The notes under the pieces were generated by a model, which was given only the letters and a program-made list of their open reading frames with translations, searched no databases and was not told the origin of the DNA. DNA of 64,000 nt from Blasia pusilla (taxonomy: Eukaryota > Marchantiophyta > Marchantiopsida > Blasiales): the NCBI GenBank assembly GCA_050084515.1, contig CM114271.1, forward strand, positions 26,970,001-27,034,000, in the 5' to 3' direction. Below are positions 58,413-64,000 of the stretch, piece by piece. Each line of letters starts with the position of its first letter. The stretch's first letter is position 1. A program made the position numbers and the translations under genes.

Positions 58413-61267
58413 AAGGAGGATTGATGTGGGGAAAGAAGAGAGTTAAAAGTGGCAAATATGAATGCATATGAGGATGGGAAGGGAAATTAATTTTTTGTCA
58501 ATACATTGATGGTTACGAGTACAAGATTTTTCTCCTAAATCAAAAAGGTGAGGAGAGAGGTTTTTTTTAATCACAAGGTGGTACCAAGGTCGTGCATTGA
58601 TAAAGTTTGTATTTGTAGACTTTTCCAAGTCTACATACTTATTCACGATGTAAAATACCTCACAGTCAATCTCACAGCCTCCATCACATACTACGACCCC
58701 CACTCCCATCCCCCCCAACTTTTTCCATGTCTTGTATTTGCACCCTCCTTGGCACCTCAATTGCATCCTCAGCCCTTTCGGCCCCTGTTGTCTTCCCTTC
58801 CCCTTCGTCACACCAACCCACCCAATCCTCCCATCCCTTGGCAAGCACTTGCCATAGTTGCTAATGGAAAAAGTTCGTGTCAGGACTTCCAAACCTATGT
58901 GATGTGATCTGAGTTCCATTTTTTTCTTCCGGGGGCAGGGAATAGACGTCTATAACTCTATGGACAAGACCACACCAAGGACAACTAGAATAATTTGTAT
59001 GAAGGGAAAATCGAAAGAAGTGGAAGTTTAGGGAAAATCACATGAATATAGTAGCAAAGGGAGGTTGAGAATTTTCTCATCTCATTTTCCAAATGAAGAT
59101 AGGAGAGTTTCGAGAAATTGATTCCCAAGTAAGGAAGAGGGGGGAATTTATTTCAAAATAAGGGTAGAATTTATTTCAAGATAAGGGTACGGGAGTCCTT
59201 GCCCTTTCAAAAAAAAGAAAAATGATCAATTTAGGAGATAGGGTGGAGGTTTTTACTCATGAATAGTGGAGTGTGGGGAGGGGTTTTTAAATTAGAAGGG
59301 GATTTTAGTAAGGGAGTGAGAAAAAGCAAATAGTGATTTTTAAAATGAGGTAATAGGGGTGCAATTTTTTTCATGCACCACACAAACATGCATAGCAATA
59401 AGAGATGTGACATGTTTTCCCTAAGAAATTTCATATGTGTTACAATATGATTTTCCTCCTCACTTAATGAGTAATAATGACAATTGATGTAGAGGGAAAT
59501 ACTAATTTTCATTAAAAAAAAGAAAATAATTGCTTATGGTTCGATGACGGATCTAAGGGCCACTTTTTAAAAGGGAAAATTTTTTCACATATTGTGACAG
59601 TTAGATAGTCTCAAATCAAGAAAAGTATGAATAAGAGATAATTTTTAGAAAAATCTATGGACATACAAGAAAATATTAAAAGTACCCATATAGATCACAC
59701 AAATAGAAATACCATGAAGAGATTGTCTTTCATTTTATAAAACTCCTTACACCGGTAGCTTGAGCAATTAAATCTTAAGCCAATCTTAAATGAATGATAG
59801 ATTTTGGTAGTAAAACAATTATTGTCAATGCCAATTTCGAAAATGCCCAAATTGATCTTCAATAATTTCTATTAGACTATAGGAGGTGGCTAACACACAC
59901 CCCATCAAGGTGATTCACTATGAAAGTAACAGCCCACCATAAAAGTGTGCATGATACTCATAGGCTCCTCCATATTGGCTAATACTTATGACCAAAGTTA
60001 CCAAAGGCGAGCCAACATGGAACATCAAAAATCCAATGGGGTTATACTAGGATGGAAGCACAAACAAATTTCATGAGTGAAACACAATTTACAAAGCAAG
60101 ACAAGAGCCTTAATGGGCCTCTCAAATGGTAGGGACTGGGACCTAGCAAACGAGAACTAAATGTCAAGCGGGACTTGAGAATCAAGTCAAGAGATACTTC
60201 TACTGGTCAATCTTTTTCACAACGGGAAATTACAAACATGTATACCGCCTCTTTAAATTCCGTCATAGTACACCTCTGGAACATTCATAACTTAAACATT
60301 GCAATAAGTAGTCAGAAACCAGTAGAAAATGCATTTTTGGAGCTCGAAGTCATTGTGATTGTCGAGGAAAATAATACCCCCGGCAAATCATCTAAACTGA
60401 TCTTGGGACTTGTTAAATCTTGTCTAGTGAGTTCATTTCCTGGTCAAAACACCTATGTCTCTCAAGACATATTAACATGTTAGCACATTAAGAATTCACT
60501 AACAGTGAGAACTGTTATACAGAGTTACACGTCCTTGGTTATTGCAAGGGTCATAGACATGTAAACTGCCTGCTTAAATCCTCAAATAGTTTAGCTCTAG
60601 AATTTATAACTTAAACATTGCAGTCGCAAGAATTGGGTACAAAGGGAACTCTAACCTAGCTTGGAACTTGATTGAGCGTTTAGGGGTTCTCTATTTTTTA
60701 TGTCATATTAACTAGACCCAAAATACGTTTGGGACAAATAAGATGACATTGAATTTTTTTTAAAAAGCTAATTCCAACGTATCAAAAATTCTAGACAAAC
60801 GGATGACAAAAGATCTAGAAATCATTTCTAAACTATCAAAATGATAGTTGGGTTGAAGGCCACAGAGAGCAGCCCAAGAGGACTTCCCTAAATGTAGGGA
60901 GGGTTGGGGATCTCTAGAACTAAATATAAGGGAGAAGATCTCAAAGGGTGTTTGGAACTTGAATCCCACCTTAGAAACCATGGATATGAATTAAGAGATT
61001 GGCATTGGGATTGACACAAAGCAAAGTCTAGATGGAACAAATATGGACACCAACCTCGGACCTTCATCTGTGACTCAGATATGAAGTCTCGGTTAGAGGC
61101 TCGTTCAAGGTCCATTCGGTAGTTGGGAGTGTCATATGCACTAGAGCCCTTTTAGGTTCCCAAACTATCAAGGAATTATGTCCCAAGTTTTGAATGACTT
61201 GCTTGGATTGGGGAGTGAGGGGTTAGATCTGTCTCTCACCCGTCTAGATTGATTGACCTTGAAGAGC
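58413..61267. other. AT-rich intergenic DNA with weak internal repeats
   Basis: No gene supported. 60236-60315 and about 60556-60625 share a diverged direct repeat (catgta..ccgcct.tttaaa, cataacttaaacattgca). Open frames at 58443-58919 and 60175-60483 lack family signatures. Confidence 0.35.
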
Positions 61268-61776
61268 GTGTCACATCTTTCACGATAGATCGGTGAGATC
61301 TAGTAGACCGCCTTCGTGAGTAATGGAGGACAGGCTCAGTAGGTCGAGGATGACCTGTTGAGGCCCCGGAAAACCTGAGAGAGCAGGTTTCTCCTTCGTT
61401 TCGGCTCATTTGGAACCATATTGAGGAACTTACTATTTTAGGTAATTTCCATTTTGAGTATATGATCGATTTTCTATTTTTGGTAAGTGACCCTTGACCT
61501 CCTACATCAGGTCAAGAGCCAAGGAGGTGACTTGGGAGAATAGGTTACTATAGAGAGAGCTTGGGAGAGGGGAGGGGTATACCTCAAGGAGAGAGAGCTT
61601 GAAAGCTCATTCTCTCTTTGTTGAACCTCTTGGCATGAGGCGGCGGAACTATGGTCCCTTGTCTTGTGAGTGTAACCCAAGCCTCTCATTAGGAAAGTGG
61701 GTTTAGTTTGACATGAGAGAGAGTGCACACCTTTGAGAGCTATGGTGTAAGATGGTGTAGAGAGAGATTGGATCTT
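61268..61776 (-). repeat. Dispersed 510-bp repeat, copy B
   Basis: Reverse-complement homologue of 11704-12211. The CT-rich core is short and interrupted here. The two copies lie about 49 kb apart in inverted orientation. Confidence 0.85.
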
Positions 61777-64000
61777 ACTTTATTGGAGATATTTTAGTAC
61801 TTCTTGTCTCGTTATTTGGATGCCATGAGTTAGCATGGGATCGTGCGTGTTTGTGTGTGTGTTCGATGACATCGATGTGTATGCGCACGACAAGCGGCTC
61901 GAGATTAAGATTCAAGAGATCGAAGGCAGGTTGACCCAAACTTTGGCAAATATGAATTCTTTTGGGTATAAGGAGAGTGTGACATATTGAACGCAAGCTT
62001 CCACAACACATAAGACGGGCGCTCAAAGGAGTAGGCACACGATAAATACCCTAAGTAGTAATGATCAAGTATCCCTATAGTTTGGATGTATTGGCTAAGT
62101 TTGACCTTCAAAAGTCTTCATTGTACGAGGGGTTTAGGATGGCTCAAATAAAAACTTATGGTAATTTTTATGGTTGGACAAAAAAATGATTATAGTTGTT
62201 ACAAAAAAACGTGTGGATTTTCGTCAATATTTTATCTTTATTTTTAATTAAAATTTCCATGATTCGAATGAAGAAGAAATCATCTTTCCATTGGCTATGG
62301 AAAATTGATATAATTGTCATAGTCTACCTCCCTAGGTACCTCATTCACCAAGCATATGAGTGGCCATAACTTTCACATATTGAATTTGCTTTAGGTAAGT
62401 TTTGAGTCAGCTTAACTAGTACGGTTGTATTTACATATGGTTGAACCTCCATGACATATGAATAAGAAACCTTAGAAGAAAGCACCTTGATATTCTTCCC
62501 GAAGATTAATTTTCAATTGAGAGGTTAACGAAAGCAAGAATCATTCTCAATCACGACAAACCTTATATACCCCAAGAAACTCAACCTAATCACTTACTTG
62601 CTTAATGACAATATGGTGTTTTCTTGTGATTTCTTCAATGGTAATCATTCTTATTTAAAATTTCTCTTAATTGAAATAGAACTATCCATTTTTATTTTTA
62701 TTTTTATTTTTATGATTCACATACCAGTAAATCTTGCACATGAATTAAAGGGATTTAATTTAGCTTAAGGCTTATCCCTAAAAAATTTATCCTATTTATT
62801 ATTTTGTTTAGTATTTATTTTTATTACCAAAATATAAATTCTTCATTTGATGATTGCTCAAAGCAACCCATGTGCTTGTTAAGATGTAAATAATATTTTG
62901 AAATTTTTCATTATCCATTATAAAGGATGAGTCTTAGAAAATTTATCAAAAAGAAAAGAAAGTTTAATCCAATCATTGTGTAGGGTTTACTATGCAACCA
63001 TATCTATCATGGTCAAGTTAAAGGCAACCCTATTCCGCATCATGGATCGACTACTTGATACCTAAGATATACAATGTTGATATGGAGGTTACAAGGCCAT
63101 CGCCAAGCCTCATACCACTCAATCTGGCCACCCATGTGCAACTCACGGATGGCTTCAACTTGGGATCCTAGTAGAAAACTGCTAAATAAGCATAACTTGT
63201 GGAAAACGACTCTCATACTCACACACAACCATGGCGAACGAAATTTTTCAATGAGAGCATAAGTGGAGGTTGGTTCCCTTCTCAATTATATAGGGTATGT
63301 ACAAGAAACCCTGACCCTAATCTTAACCATAGTCTTAAGTTAGACTAATTGTGATTAACTAACCCTAGTTAAGATAATCATGCTTAACTCACTAACCAAG
63401 ATTAAGCTTCCCTACTTTGTGTGAGTACCAAATATAGCAATTGGGATGTCTGATGAGCTTGAATGTAACTCAATATTCAATAGGTTACCCTCCCCCACAA
63501 CCCAAAATAGAGCTCTTGATTTTCATGATCAAAGTGTCTCGACAGGCCAAAGCCATCCGATCAATAGAATCCCAAGGCGTACGCTTCTTGAGACCGCACC
63601 AATGATAAAACCATGAAGGGGCCCACTCAAGCATGTGGTGAAAAGAGCACAATTAGCCTTGGGGACGAGATCAAGTAACAAGGTGATATTATTGAGGGAA
63701 TGCTAGTGGACGCAAGTTTGATGCATGGGTTATTGATTTTTGGAGACTACTATTGCTTGTAGAGTTGTAAATACAATTTCTATTGTTATTTGGCCTTCTA
63801 TCAACACACTCAACTTTTTTTAATTACACAAAGTATTGTACATGCATGTGTTTCTACCTTTGAAATGCTCCAATAGATGTCGATGAGACTCCAATGGATT
63901 GAGTGTATCAAGGCAAGGACGTAATAGGAGGGATTTGAACAGAGACGTAGTGGACGTCCATGTGATGCCTAGGTTAATACTCGGAAATTTAAATTACCCA
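61777..64000. other. AT-rich intergenic DNA to window end
   Basis: No gene supported. The minus-strand frame at 63040-63285 has no recognised signature. A short tandem tttatttttatttttat run occurs near 62693-62712. Confidence 0.35.

Noticed and set aside
1-64000. CRISPR arrays, bacterial operons, prophage
   Set aside because: No regular spaced repeats, and all recognisable genes have spliceosomal introns; the tandem repeats found have no unique spacers.

Overview
This is nuclear DNA of a land plant. It carries a plastid-targeted SufB with a transit peptide, plant-type soluble pyrophosphatase and nucleoside transporter genes, GT-AG introns (some of them kilobases long), Ty3/gypsy retrotransposons, a LINE, MITE-like and Helitron-like repeats, and a plastid-type tRNA-Gln. 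The relaxed gene density (five genes in 64 kb) and the style of the gypsy pol proteins fit a bryophyte or seedless vascular plant. That placement is inference; no species can be read from the window.

Layout. (1) 317-6638, minus: a nine-exon FAM86/EEF2KMT-type lysine methyltransferase. Its first intron (3.6 kb) holds a decayed LINE and a perfect 28-bp hairpin. (2) 6.6-17.7 kb: repeat-dominated DNA with a gag-protease gypsy fragment, a 510-bp dispersed repeat with (CT)44, an integrase relic, a cluster of Helitron-like 3' ends and a 145-bp tandem repeat. (3) 18488-20423, plus: SUFB, two exons. (4) 24504-30722, plus: an eight-exon secretory protein with three thioredoxin-like domains, of which only the middle one keeps a CxxC site. 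(5) 31.7-38.5 kb: a larger but broken gypsy element (minus) and a 440-bp LTR-like repeat. (6) 39542-42217, minus: an equilibrative nucleoside transporter in two exons, with a TATA box and three roughly 330-bp tandem repeats directly upstream. (7) 43.5-45.6 kb: a third, most decayed gypsy copy. (8) 46703-46774: a plastid-type tRNA-Gln(UUG). (9) 52152-54307, minus: soluble inorganic pyrophosphatase, eight exons, with a GC-rich island upstream. (10) 54.3-64 kb: AT-rich intergenic DNA with second copies of the 440-bp and 510-bp repeats.

The five genes are separate eukaryotic transcription units and do not form an operon: plastid Fe-S cluster assembly (SUFB), nucleoside transport (ENT), pyrophosphate removal (PPA), probable eEF2 lysine methylation (FAM86-like) and an ER/secretory thioredoxin-fold protein. 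All five gene models were assembled by hand from splice signals. Each gives one uninterrupted reading frame with phase-consistent junctions, which is strong internal support. Transcript data were not available.
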